Shown here piece after piece: positions 1-7,873 of a stretch of DNA of 9,847 bases (position 1 is its first letter; every line of letters begins with the position of its first letter). Position numbers and translations under genes: made by a program. Under the pieces are notes generated by a model. It made no database searches. It was given only the letters and a program-made list of their open reading frames with translations, and was not told the origin of the DNA. Source of the DNA: Pseudomonadota bacterium. Lineage in GTDB: Bacteria; Desulfobacterota; Syntrophia; Syntrophales; JADFWA01. The stretch is from the NCBI GenBank assembly GCA_015222855.1, contig JADFWA010000022.1, forward strand, positions 1 to 9,847, read 5' to 3'.

Positions 1-1007
1 AAATCGATGCCATAGGAACCGTTCGAACCGGCGGAGGCAGCGGCCGGGCCGAAGAGAAAACTCTCAATGCCATCCTGACCGAGATGGATGGCTTTCGCGT
101 AAGGAAGGACCAGCCAGTGATCGTTCTTGCGGCAACCAACCTTGCGGATCGCCTGGATGAGGCACTCAGACGCCGCTTCGACGATATCATTGAAGTGGAC
201 AAGCCCGACAAAGAGGCCCGCCTTCAATACCTGGAACGGGAGGTTATGAAACGCCAATCCGGGGAAGTAAGTCAAAAGACCCTTCAGCGCATCGCCGGTC
301 AGTCCGCCGGGATGACCATTGCCGACCTCGAACGGATTCTCCACCAGGCAGGTGTTAAGGCAGCCCGGAAAGAATCACCGTTGACGGATCAACTCCTGGA
401 AGAGGCCTTTGAAGAAATTCGCATGGGCGAAGCCAAGGACCTTCCTGACAGAGACACCCTGACCAGGATAGCCCGCCACGAAGGGGGGCACACCTTGATT
501 GCCTGGCTGGGAGGCAATCCGCCCGTCCAAGTGACCATAGTAGGGCGGGGCGGCGCCGGTGGTTACATGGAAAGGGAAGCTGACGAGACTAGGATTATCT
601 ACACAAAGGCGGATCTTGAACAGCGCATCCGCGAAGCCATGGCAGGACGGGCTGCGGAGATGATTTACTACGGTAACGATGAAGGGCTGTCAACCGGGGT
701 TTCAGGGGATCTTTCGAATGCGACCCACTGGGCATCCAAGATGGTGCGCGAATACGGAATGTCTGATGAATTCGGCCAGATCGCGATCCGGGAAACCGCG
801 CACCTGGGGGGTTCCGCCGATGGTCCCCTCTCCGCGAAGGCGGCAAAGTCGGCAGAGCGGATCGTACGGAAACAGCTCGATATGGCAAGAGAGATGTTAG
901 AGCAGAACCGTTCACACCTCGATCTTCTCTGCGCTGAATTGCTCGAAAAAAACCGCCTGACACGGGAAGACTTGGACAGTATATTGCCGCCTCTGTCAGG
1001 CGCATAA
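1..1007 (+). CDS. FtsH-like AAA+ zinc metalloprotease, 3' part
   Basis: The reading frame is already open at base 3, so the gene starts upstream and the ATG at 84 is internal. The first visible residues, IDAIG, are the end of a Walker B box. The AAA core and lid follow, with a second-region-of-homology arginine cluster (LRRRFD, 165-182). The M41 peptidase part has the zinc motif HEGGH at 477-491. A downstream LSTGVSGDLS stretch supplies the third metal ligand, Asp at 708-710, in the same context as in FtsH. The family uses ATP to unfold and degrade proteins. Two things differ from housekeeping FtsH: HEGGH instead of the usual HEAGH, and LRRRFDD instead of the usual RPGRFDR arginine-finger stretch. 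This suggests an accessory paralogue. Whether it has N-terminal membrane helices cannot be seen. The stop codon lies 10 bp before the next gene and overlaps its ribosome binding site, so they are probably co-transcribed. Confidence 0.9.
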   Translation, partial: IDAIGTVRTGGGSGRAEEKTLNAILTEMDGFRVRKDQPVIVLAATNLADRLDEALRRRFDDIIEVDKPDKEARLQYLEREVMKRQSGEVSQKTLQRIAGQSAGMTIADLERILHQAGVKAARKESPLTDQLLEEAFEEIRMGEAKDLPDRDTLTRIARHEGGHTLIAWLGGNPPVQVTIVGRGGAGGYMEREADETRIIYTKADLEQRIREAMAGRAAEMIYYGNDEGLSTGVSGDLSNATHWASKMVREYGMSDEFGQIAIRETAHLGGSADGPLSAKAAKSAERIVRKQLDMAREMLEQNRSHLDLLCAELLEKNRLTREDLDSILPPLSGA

Positions 1008-1013
1008 GGAGGA
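1006..1013 (+). promoter_or_regulatory. Ribosome binding site of the first kinase gene
   Basis: The bases AAGGAGGA lie 4 bases before the ATG at 1018 and overlap the TAA stop (1005-1007) of the protease gene. This fixes the start at 1018 and suggests translational coupling with the upstream protease. Confidence 0.8.
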
Positions 1014-1017
1014 CTTT

Positions 1018-2087
1018 ATGACCTTTCTCTCCACCCTCTTCGGGAAAAAGAAAAAGAAGGAAGACATCCCTATTTCCAGGCTCCCTGAGCAACCGAAGAC
1101 CGAACTTCATAACCCGGAGAGCGCCCCCCTTCCTTCGAGTACTCCTCCTACCCTCGCCAAGGAACCGGTTCAGAAGGAGACAACCGTATGGAAACCCGGG
1201 GATGTGATCCTGGAGCACTACGATGTGGAACGGGTGATTACCTCAGGGGGAATGGGTACCGTCTATATCACCAATCACCGGAACTGGAAGGTAAAGGTTG
1301 CTATCAAATCCCCGAACGAAGAGATGCTTGCCCACCCTTCCTTATTCCAGAGGGTCATCAAGGAGGCAGAGGCCTGGACGGAGCTCGGCTTACACCCCAA
1401 TATCGCCTACTGCTACTTTGTACGGAACATCGGAGAGATCCCCCATATCTTCGTTGAGTATGTGGATGGGGGGAACTTACGGGAATGGATAGAAGAGGGA
1501 CGGTGTTCCGATCTCAAGACAGGACTCGATCTGGCCATCCAGTTCTGCCACGGCATGGCCCACGCCCATAATAAGGGGATGATTCACAGGGACATCAAGC
1601 CCGGCAATATCCTCATGACGAAAGACGGAACCCTGAAGGTGACCGACTTCGGGATTGCCCGGGTTGGGAATAATGAAGAAGGAGACCTTTCGCTCCGCAC
1701 AAAGGACCCAACGAAGACCGTAGGCTTCATGGGCACGGAACCCTATGCCTCCCCCGAACAGTTGAAGGATGCCCACACTGTGGGTCCTGAATCCGATGTC
1801 TACTCCTTCGGCGTCTGCCTCTGGGAGATGTTTCTGGGACGACGCCCCCGGCCCAATGCATGGAACGATGATCCGCTGCAGGATCCCAAGACATTGAACC
1901 CCTCCCTGCCGGATTCTTTCGCTATCCTCCTCACGGAGATGGTTACCCTTGACCGTGACACCCGGATCGCCCTCGGGGGACTCGATTCCCTGAAGGAACG
2001 CTTCAAGGCCATCTACCAAGACCTCTTCCATGAACCCTCACCCCACAGTGAGTTGGAACAGGTGGACCTTGAGGCGGACGGACTGAA
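1018..2087 (+). repeat. Kinase-half direct repeat, copy 1
   Basis: This segment is repeated at 4347-5416 with a constant offset of 3329 bp and no indel that I found. It contains long identical tracts, for example around 1152-1198. By my count only 24 amino-acid positions differ in the first 350. Similarity falls off sharply past about 2070. This marks a recent tandem duplication or ongoing gene conversion limited to the kinase half. Confidence 0.88.
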
Positions 2088-4350
2088 CAATCGGGGGGTT
2101 TCCTATCTTGAGTTGGGGAAAAAAGAGGAAGCCCTGAGGTGTTTTGAAGAAGCACTTCAACAAAATGTGACCCATCCTGAGGCGATCTTTAACAAGTCAC
2201 TGATTGAATGGAGGGATGGGGAGATAACAGATACTGAGGTGTTGACCCGTCTTGATAACTGCGGGAATAATCCTGAGACAGAAAAAGAGAAAATTGCAGA
2301 GTTGAAGGCCTTTATCCACACAGAAAGTTTCAACTCTGAGGCTGCAAAGGAGGTTCTGAAGGAGTTTCCCGATAAATATGATGCTCTCTTTTTTGGTAAG
2401 GACACGTCTCAAATAGAAATGATTCGTACCATGGAGGGGCATACAGGAAGGGTCGGCTCAGTGGCCATAACCCCAGACGGCCGGTACGCGGTCTCAGGAA
2501 GCGGGGAAGGGCGTATCAGAGTGTGGGAGCTTGAGACGGGCCGATCTATCCGTACGATGGAGGGACATGGAGCCGAGGTCAAATCAGTCGCCATAACCCC
2601 TGACGGGCGGTATGCAATTTCGGGAAGCGAGGATCGCACCCTCCGAATGTGGGATCTTGACACCGGTCAATGCCTGCGCACCATGGAGGGGCACACAAAT
2701 TGGGTCGAGTCAGTGGCGATAACCCCGGACGGCCAATTTGTGGTCTCGGTAAGCTATGATACTACCCTTAGGGTATGGGAGCTTGAAACAGGTCGGTGTA
2801 TGAGCATTATGGAGGGGCACACTGGCTGGGTCAATTCAGTTGAAATAACCCCAGACGGCCGGTATGCGGTTTCTGGAAGCAATGACCACACCATCAGGAT
2901 GTGGGAGCTTGAGACCGGCCAATGTTTGCGTACCATGAAGTGGAATATAGAAGATGTTTTATCAGTCGCCATATCCCCAGACGGCCGATATGCTGTCTCG
3001 GGAAGCGGGGACAGGAGCATCAGGGTGTGGGAGCTTGAGACAGGTCAATCTATTCGTACCATGGATGAGCATTCATTCATGGTCCTCTCACTGGCCATAA
3101 CGCCTGATGGCCGGCACGTAGTTTCGGGAGGCAATGACAATAACCTCCGAGTGTGGGACCTTGAGACAGGCCGGTGTAAGCGCACCATGGAGGGGCATAC
3201 AGGTTCGATCCTCTCAGTGGCCATAACCCCAGACGGCCGGTATGTGGTCGCGGGAAGCTGGGACAAAACGCTCCAGGTGTGGGCGCTGGGCCTTCAAAAA
3301 GTCTGTCCAGCACAGTATATGCTTTCCATACCAAAGGGTTTCAAGGAACGCAAAATTGAAGAAGATGTTTTGAACCGAGCAGTCACCAAGGCAAAGGAAT
3401 TACATGATAAAGGGAATTATAAAGGCTCTTATTTAACTCTTTTTGATGCATGGAAAGGATTGGCGTTTTGTAATAGAGAGGTCATAACACGTCTTTATGC
3501 TGATCTTATGAGAAAGGCGAGGATAGGCGGTCTATCCTTTTGCTATGAAACAACATTACTGAAAGGGCATACTGAAGGAGTCAACTGTGTGGCCATAACC
3601 CCTGACGGCAGGTATGCGGTCTCGGGAAGCAATGACTACACCATCAGGGTGTGGGAGCTTGAGACGGGCCGATCTGTGCGTGCCTTGGAGGGGCATACAG
3701 CCATGGTCAACTCAGTGGCCATAACGCCCGACGGCCGTTATGCGGTTTCGGGATGCTGGGACCATACTTTGATGGTGTGGGAGCTTGAGACAGGCCGATC
3801 TATCCGTACCATGGAAGGGCACACAGGATCGATCCTCTCAGTGGCCATAACCCCGGACGGCCGGTATGTGGTCGCGGGAAGCTGGGAAGGGAATATCAGG
3901 CTGTGGGAGTTCGAGACGGGCCGATCTATCCGTACCATGGAGGGTCATAAAGACTATATATACTCAGTGGCCATTACGCCGGACGGTCGGTATGCGGTCT
4001 CAGGATGTATGGACAAGAACCTCAGTTTGCTGGAGCTCGAGACGGGCCAGGCTATCCGCTTTATGGAGGGGCATACAAACCCCGTCAAGTCAGTGGCAAT
4101 AACCCCAGACAGCCGGTATGCGGTCTCAGGAGGAGATGACACTACCCTCCGGATATGGGAGCTTGAAACGGGCCAATGCCTGCGCACCATGGAGGGGCAT
4201 ACAGCCGCGGTCAAGTCAGTGGCCATAACGCCGGACGGCGGGTATGCGGTCTCGGGAAGTTCAGACAACACTATTAGGGTGTGGAGGTTTATATGGGATT
4301 TGGAGTTCCCGGAAGGAGATGGAAGTGATAATGGAGGACAATCATCATGA
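1018..4350 (+). CDS. Ser/Thr protein kinase with TPR-like segment and 13 WD40 repeats
   Basis: A 1110-residue Hanks-type kinase fused to a repeat sensor or scaffold. Residues 1-60 are a Lys- and Pro-rich leader. The kinase domain is about 65-335: glycine loop TSGGMGTVY (75-83), ATP lysine K97 (VAIK), probable helix-C E116, catalytic HRD 190-192 with K194 and N197, DFG 210-212, and SPE 245-247. All catalytic residues are present, so it should be active. A TPR-like helix pair (about 353-386) and a helical stretch follow. A seven-unit WD40 array (473 to about 766), an 80-residue helical linker (about 767-848) and six more WD40 units (849 to about 1093) complete the protein. There is no membrane segment, so it is probably cytosolic. 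Start: ATG with an excellent RBS. The WD40 units are nearly identical at DNA level. The end overlaps the next kinase by ATGA. The phosphorylation target is unknown. Confidence 0.95.
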   Translation: MTFLSTLFGKKKKKEDIPISRLPEQPKTELHNPESAPLPSSTPPTLAKEPVQKETTVWKPGDVILEHYDVERVITSGGMGTVYITNHRNWKVKVAIKSPNEEMLAHPSLFQRVIKEAEAWTELGLHPNIAYCYFVRNIGEIPHIFVEYVDGGNLREWIEEGRCSDLKTGLDLAIQFCHGMAHAHNKGMIHRDIKPGNILMTKDGTLKVTDFGIARVGNNEEGDLSLRTKDPTKTVGFMGTEPYASPEQLKDAHTVGPESDVYSFGVCLWEMFLGRRPRPNAWNDDPLQDPKTLNPSLPDSFAILLTEMVTLDRDTRIALGGLDSLKERFKAIYQDLFHEPSPHSELEQVDLEADGLNNRGVSYLELGKKEEALRCFEEALQQNVTHPEAIFNKSLIEWRDGEITDTEVLTRLDNCGNNPETEKEKIAELKAFIHTESFNSEAAKEVLKEFPDKYDALFFGKDTSQIEMIRTMEGHTGRVGSVAITPDGRYAVSGSGEGRIRVWELETGRSIRTMEGHGAEVKSVAITPDGRYAISGSEDRTLRMWDLDTGQCLRTMEGHTNWVESVAITPDGQFVVSVSYDTTLRVWELETGRCMSIMEGHTGWVNSVEITPDGRYAVSGSNDHTIRMWELETGQCLRTMKWNIEDVLSVAISPDGRYAVSGSGDRSIRVWELETGQSIRTMDEHSFMVLSLAITPDGRHVVSGGNDNNLRVWDLETGRCKRTMEGHTGSILSVAITPDGRYVVAGSWDKTLQVWALGLQKVCPAQYMLSIPKGFKERKIEEDVLNRAVTKAKELHDKGNYKGSYLTLFDAWKGLAFCNREVITRLYADLMRKARIGGLSFCYETTLLKGHTEGVNCVAITPDGRYAVSGSNDYTIRVWELETGRSVRALEGHTAMVNSVAITPDGRYAVSGCWDHTLMVWELETGRSIRTMEGHTGSILSVAITPDGRYVVAGSWEGNIRLWEFETGRSIRTMEGHKDYIYSVAITPDGRYAVSGCMDKNLSLLELETGQAIRFMEGHTNPVKSVAITPDSRYAVSGGDDTTLRIWELETGQCLRTMEGHTAAVKSVAITPDGGYAVSGSSDNTIRVWRFIWDLEFPEGDGSDNGGQSS
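2434..3300 (+). repeat. First WD40-coding tandem array, seven 126-bp units
   Basis: Units begin (E-G-H or equivalent codons) at 2434, 2560, 2686, 2812, 2938, 3064 and 3190, exactly 126 bp (42 codons) apart. The core encodes the sequence S-V-A-I-T-P-D-G-R-Y-A-V-S-G followed by a variable block and V-W-E-L-E-T-G. Synonymous sites are also shared between units, so they were copied recently or are being homogenised. Seven units match one closed beta-propeller. Units 5 and 6 (2938, 3064) have lost the GH dipeptide. Confidence 0.92.
3562..4290 (+). repeat. Second WD40-coding tandem array, six 126-bp units
   Basis: Units begin at 3562, 3688, 3814, 3940, 4066 and 4192, again exactly 126 bp apart, and use the same consensus as the first array. 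The unit at 3814 is nearly identical in DNA to the unit at 3190 of the first array, including the unusual GSILS and VVAGSW residues. Six units is one fewer than in a standard seven-bladed propeller and one fewer than in the neighbouring paralogue. Confidence 0.9.
4333..4338 (+). promoter_or_regulatory. Ribosome binding site of the second kinase gene
   Basis: GGAGGA lies 8 bases before the ATG at 4347, inside the 3' end of the preceding gene. Together with the ATGA overlap it supports start choice and translational coupling of the two kinases. Confidence 0.75.
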
Positions 4351-5416
4351 GTTTCCTTTCCACCCTCTTCGGGAAAAAGATAAAGAAGGAAGACATTCCT
4401 ATTTCCCGGCTCCCTGAGCAACCGAAAACAGAACTTCATACGCCGAAGGAAACCTTGCCCCCTTCGAGTACACCTCCTACCCTCGCCAAGGAACCGGTTC
4501 AGAAGGAGACAACCGTATGGAAACCCGGAGATGTGATCCTGGAGCACTACGATGTGGAACGGGTGATTACCTCAGGGGGGATGGGTACCGTCTATATCAC
4601 CAATCACCGGAACTGGAAGGTGAAGGTCGCCATCAAGTCACCTAACGAGGAAATGCTCTCCCACCCGTCTCTCTTCCAGAGGGTCATCACGGAGGCAGAG
4701 GCCTGGACGGAGCTTGGCTTACACCCCAATATCGCCTACTGTTACTTTGTACGGAACATCGGAGAGATCCCCCATATCTTCGTTGAGTACGTGGATGGTG
4801 GGAACTTACGGGACTGGATAGAAGAGGGACGGTGTGCCGATCTCAAGACTGGACTCGATTTCGCCATCCAGTTCTGCCACGGCATGGCCCACGCCCACAG
4901 TAAGGGGATGATTCATCGGGACATCAAACCCGGCAATATCCTCATGACAAAAGATGGAACCCTGAAGGTGACCGACTTCGGGATTGCCCGGGTAGGAAAT
5001 GATAAAGAAGGAGACCTTTCGCTCCGTACAAAGGACACCACGAAGACCGTAGGCTTCATGGGCACGGAACCCTATGCCTCCCCCGAACAGTTGAAGGATG
5101 CCCACTCTGTGGGTCCCGAATCCGACGTCTACTCCTTCGGCGTCTGTCTCTGGGAGATGTTCCTGGGACGACGTCCACGGTCCAACGCCTGGAACGATGA
5201 CCCATTACTTGACCCAAAAGCATTAAACTCCTCCCTACCTGATTCTTGCGCACTCCTCCTCACGGAGATGGTTACCCTTGATCGTGACACCCGGATCGCC
5301 CTTGGGGGACTCGATTCCCTGAAGGAACGATTCAAGGCCATCTACCAAGACCTCTTCCATGAGCCCTCTCCCCACAGCGAACTTGAACAGGTGGATATAG
5401 AGGCAGACGGGCTGAA
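4347..5416 (+). repeat. Kinase-half direct repeat, copy 2
   Basis: Second copy of the segment at 1018-2087, in the same orientation. Most base differences look synonymous; the protein differences cluster in the leader (residues 32-38) and in the kinase C-lobe surface. Homologous recombination between the copies would remove 3329 bp and leave a single chimeric kinase gene. Confidence 0.88.
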
Positions 5417-7862
5417 CAACAAGGGTGTGTCCCTTTTTGAGCTCGGTAAGGAACAAAGCGCTATGGAGTGCTGGCAGCAGGCAGCAGATAAAGACCCCAT
5501 CCATTTTGAATCAAATCTGAACTTAAGTTATTTTCAGTGGAGACATGTACAAATCGCAGATGATGTCCTGATGAGATGTATTCGTGATCTGATGAGCAAT
5601 TATGACAAATCCCAGTATCTTTGTCCGACCATGAGGATTTACCTTGAAAGCGGAATGGCACCCTGGAATGCATTAAAAACAATTGATGACCACCTGGATG
5701 AAATCAAATCAGATGATCCGATTAGCAGGGTATTTATGGCAGACCTGCTTAAGCTTAAAACTGATATTTCAAGAAATGGAAAGCCCCAAAAAGAACTTCC
5801 TACCATGGCATGTTTTGCTACATTGGATAAACATTCTGGATCTGTTTTTTGTGCTGATTTTTCACCGAATGATAATTACTTTTTATCCGGAAGCGCTGAT
5901 CACACGATTCGGATGTGGGATATTGAGTCATTAAAATGTCTCAAAGTTTTTGAGGGTCATTCCGATGAAGTCCGGGCAGTGGCTTTTTTGCCTGGTGGGC
6001 GCCAATTTGTATCTGCGAGTTTTGATATGACCATTAAAATATGGGACACAGACAAACCCGCGTGCGTTAAAACCCTTAAAGGGCATGATTTTGATATAAC
6101 ATGCTTAGCTGTCACAAAAAACGCTCAAAGAATCCTATCCGGAAGTTATAACGGGATCATTAAATTATGGGATATTAGCACGGGAAATTGTTTGATAACG
6201 TATCAGGGCCACGAGCGTGGCGTAACAAGCGTTTCATTGGCGCCGGATAATCTGACGTTTGTTTCAACGGCTTTTGATAATACAATGAGAGTATGGAATG
6301 TGGAGACGGGCGATTGTAACCATCTTTTCAAGGAGACCGGGTACAGTGTAAATTCAGCCAAATATTCTTTGGACGGCCGCTGCCTGGTGGCCGGCTGCAG
6401 CGATCAACTCATCAGACTGATTGATATTGCCTCGGGTGCTTGTTTGAAAAAGTTTTCAGGGCATACCGGTGAAGTGTCCTCGGTTGATATTTCACCCAAT
6501 GGGAAGTACATCCTGTCCGGTGGACGAGGGGGAGCGCATGCTGGGAGCAGCGATCGATCAGTCCGGTTGTGGGAAATGGAAAGCGGCAGGTGTCAATGCA
6601 CAATGACCACATTTTCTCCTCATAAGTTAAATGTTAATTTTGTCTGTTTTTCAAGCACTGGTATTTACTCGATATCCACCAGTAATGATAAGACATTAAA
6701 ATTGTGGGCCACATTTTATCCGGAACCTTTTGTGTCTTTATATACACCCCTATTATCAAAACCCGTAGATTTTCAGGAGTTGTCTGAGAAGAAAAATACG
6801 GCCCAGAGAGTATGTCAAAAAGCACAGAATGAAATGGCGAAAGGGGCCTATAAATCAGCATACGATATTTTAAATACGAATTTGGTTTCCTCTGGTATGG
6901 AACATGATAATATCCGAGGGCTTATAACGATTTGTGGAAACAGAAGCGGAAAACGAATTTCTTTAAAAAATGTATGGAACTGCGCTACATACCATCATGA
7001 TGGAAAAGTGTTCTCCGCAATATTTTCTCCTGATTGTAAACATGCATACAGCGGCTCTTTCGACGGCCAGATTAAAGTATTGAATTTATCAGACAGGTGT
7101 CATCATGTATTGGTATCCAATACCGGTCCTGTTAATTCTTTAGATATATCTCCGGATGGCAAGACATTAGTTTCAGGTCATTGGTCTGATCGAAACCAGT
7201 TGCAATTATGGGATGCCATGACTGGTGACCGATTCGCCGGTATTGACTATCATAAAGCAGTAGCTCTGAGTGTTACCTTTTCCCGGAACGGGAAATTAAT
7301 AGCTTCAGGATGTGACGATGGAAGTATTCACGTCATTGATTCCGAGCTAAGAACTGAAGTGTTCGCTGCACAGGGACACACAGAACGTATTACACGCGTG
7401 GCCTTTACAGATAATGACAGGCGGTTGCTTTCAAGGAGTCAGGATAAGACCATTAAATGTTGGGATCTGAAGGATAAAAAATGTGTGGCAACTCTCCAGA
7501 CTCCTGGAAAACTATTGTGCTTACATCCAGATAAAAAACATCTCATTATAGGTCTAACAGATCTAAGCATGATTGATATCAATACGGGAGAAACCACGTG
7601 GAAAGCAGACGATAAACGTTATAGCGAATTTGATTCAATTACAATATCTGAAGATGGACGTTTTATTTTAGCAGGTCACAGACATCCAAACATCCATGTT
7701 TGGGATGTTTCGAAAAACAAGGTGATAAAAATCATGGAAGGTCACCAGGACTCTGTTCCAGGATTGCAGTTTTCCAAAGATAATCGGTATGCTATTTCAG
7801 GCAGCTGGGATCATTCAGTTAGGTTATGGGAATTTGAATGGGACTGGGAATTTGATCATTAA
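4347..7862 (+). CDS. Ser/Thr protein kinase with TPR-like segment and two diverged WD40 propellers
   Basis: A 1171-residue paralogue of the preceding gene with the same domain order. Leader 1-60 and kinase about 65-335 keep K97, HRD 190-192, DFG 210-212 and SPE 245-247. The TPR-like pair is at about 353-386. After that the DNA becomes visibly AT-richer. The C-terminal half is homologous to the first kinase only at protein level. Seven WD40 units span about 490-788 (GHSDEV, GHDFDI, GHERGV, GHTGEV among them). A helical linker (about 790-880) contains AKGAYKSAYDIL, matching DKGNYKGSYLTLF in the first kinase. Seven weaker units span about 885-1165. It ends LWEFEWDWEFDH, comparable to the VWRFIWDLEF end of its neighbour. 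Repeats here are individually diverged, unlike the homogenised arrays next door. No membrane segment is visible. It probably phosphorylates proteins in response to a ligand distinct from that of its partner; the targets are unknown. Confidence 0.95.
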   Translation: MSFLSTLFGKKIKKEDIPISRLPEQPKTELHTPKETLPPSSTPPTLAKEPVQKETTVWKPGDVILEHYDVERVITSGGMGTVYITNHRNWKVKVAIKSPNEEMLSHPSLFQRVITEAEAWTELGLHPNIAYCYFVRNIGEIPHIFVEYVDGGNLRDWIEEGRCADLKTGLDFAIQFCHGMAHAHSKGMIHRDIKPGNILMTKDGTLKVTDFGIARVGNDKEGDLSLRTKDTTKTVGFMGTEPYASPEQLKDAHSVGPESDVYSFGVCLWEMFLGRRPRSNAWNDDPLLDPKALNSSLPDSCALLLTEMVTLDRDTRIALGGLDSLKERFKAIYQDLFHEPSPHSELEQVDIEADGLNNKGVSLFELGKEQSAMECWQQAADKDPIHFESNLNLSYFQWRHVQIADDVLMRCIRDLMSNYDKSQYLCPTMRIYLESGMAPWNALKTIDDHLDEIKSDDPISRVFMADLLKLKTDISRNGKPQKELPTMACFATLDKHSGSVFCADFSPNDNYFLSGSADHTIRMWDIESLKCLKVFEGHSDEVRAVAFLPGGRQFVSASFDMTIKIWDTDKPACVKTLKGHDFDITCLAVTKNAQRILSGSYNGIIKLWDISTGNCLITYQGHERGVTSVSLAPDNLTFVSTAFDNTMRVWNVETGDCNHLFKETGYSVNSAKYSLDGRCLVAGCSDQLIRLIDIASGACLKKFSGHTGEVSSVDISPNGKYILSGGRGGAHAGSSDRSVRLWEMESGRCQCTMTTFSPHKLNVNFVCFSSTGIYSISTSNDKTLKLWATFYPEPFVSLYTPLLSKPVDFQELSEKKNTAQRVCQKAQNEMAKGAYKSAYDILNTNLVSSGMEHDNIRGLITICGNRSGKRISLKNVWNCATYHHDGKVFSAIFSPDCKHAYSGSFDGQIKVLNLSDRCHHVLVSNTGPVNSLDISPDGKTLVSGHWSDRNQLQLWDAMTGDRFAGIDYHKAVALSVTFSRNGKLIASGCDDGSIHVIDSELRTEVFAAQGHTERITRVAFTDNDRRLLSRSQDKTIKCWDLKDKKCVATLQTPGKLLCLHPDKKHLIIGLTDLSMIDINTGETTWKADDKRYSEFDSITISEDGRFILAGHRHPNIHVWDVSKNKVIKIMEGHQDSVPGLQFSKDNRYAISGSWDHSVRLWEFEWDWEFDH
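5829..6735 (+). repeat. Diverged WD40 units of the second kinase, first propeller
   Basis: Seven protein-level WD40 units starting around KHSGSV (5829), each about 42 codons with D-x-T/S-I/L-R/K-x-W type strands. One unit (about 6460-6590) carries a short Gly/Ala insert, GGRGGAHAGSSD, which lengthens a loop. Unlike the first kinase, the DNA of the units is not mutually similar. Confidence 0.75.
6990..7845 (+). repeat. Diverged WD40 units of the second kinase, second propeller
   Basis: I count seven units beginning near HHDGKVFSA, NTGPVNS, DYHKAVALS, GHTERITR, TPGKLLCL, YSEFDSITIS and GHQDSVPG. Several are degenerate (no GH, or a short blade with no terminal W), so the exact blade limits are approximate. 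Confidence 0.65.
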
Positions 7863-7873
7863 AACTTTAAAAT

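Noticed and set aside
595..1218. Minus-strand open frame of about 207 codons, and a matching one at 3954-4547
   Set aside because: They lie antisense to the protease and kinase genes. Their shared N-terminus only reflects the duplicated kinase start region.
2434..4290. Regularly spaced direct repeats resembling a CRISPR or satellite array
   Set aside because: The 126-bp period is in frame, encodes canonical WD40 blades and has no short repeat-unique spacer structure.
2409..4547. Several minus-strand open frames with a repeated ETAYRPSGVMATE-like peptide, apparently a repeat protein
   Set aside because: They are the antisense reading of the 126-bp WD40 units and inherit their regularity. They lack plausible RBSs and overlap a well-supported gene on the other strand.
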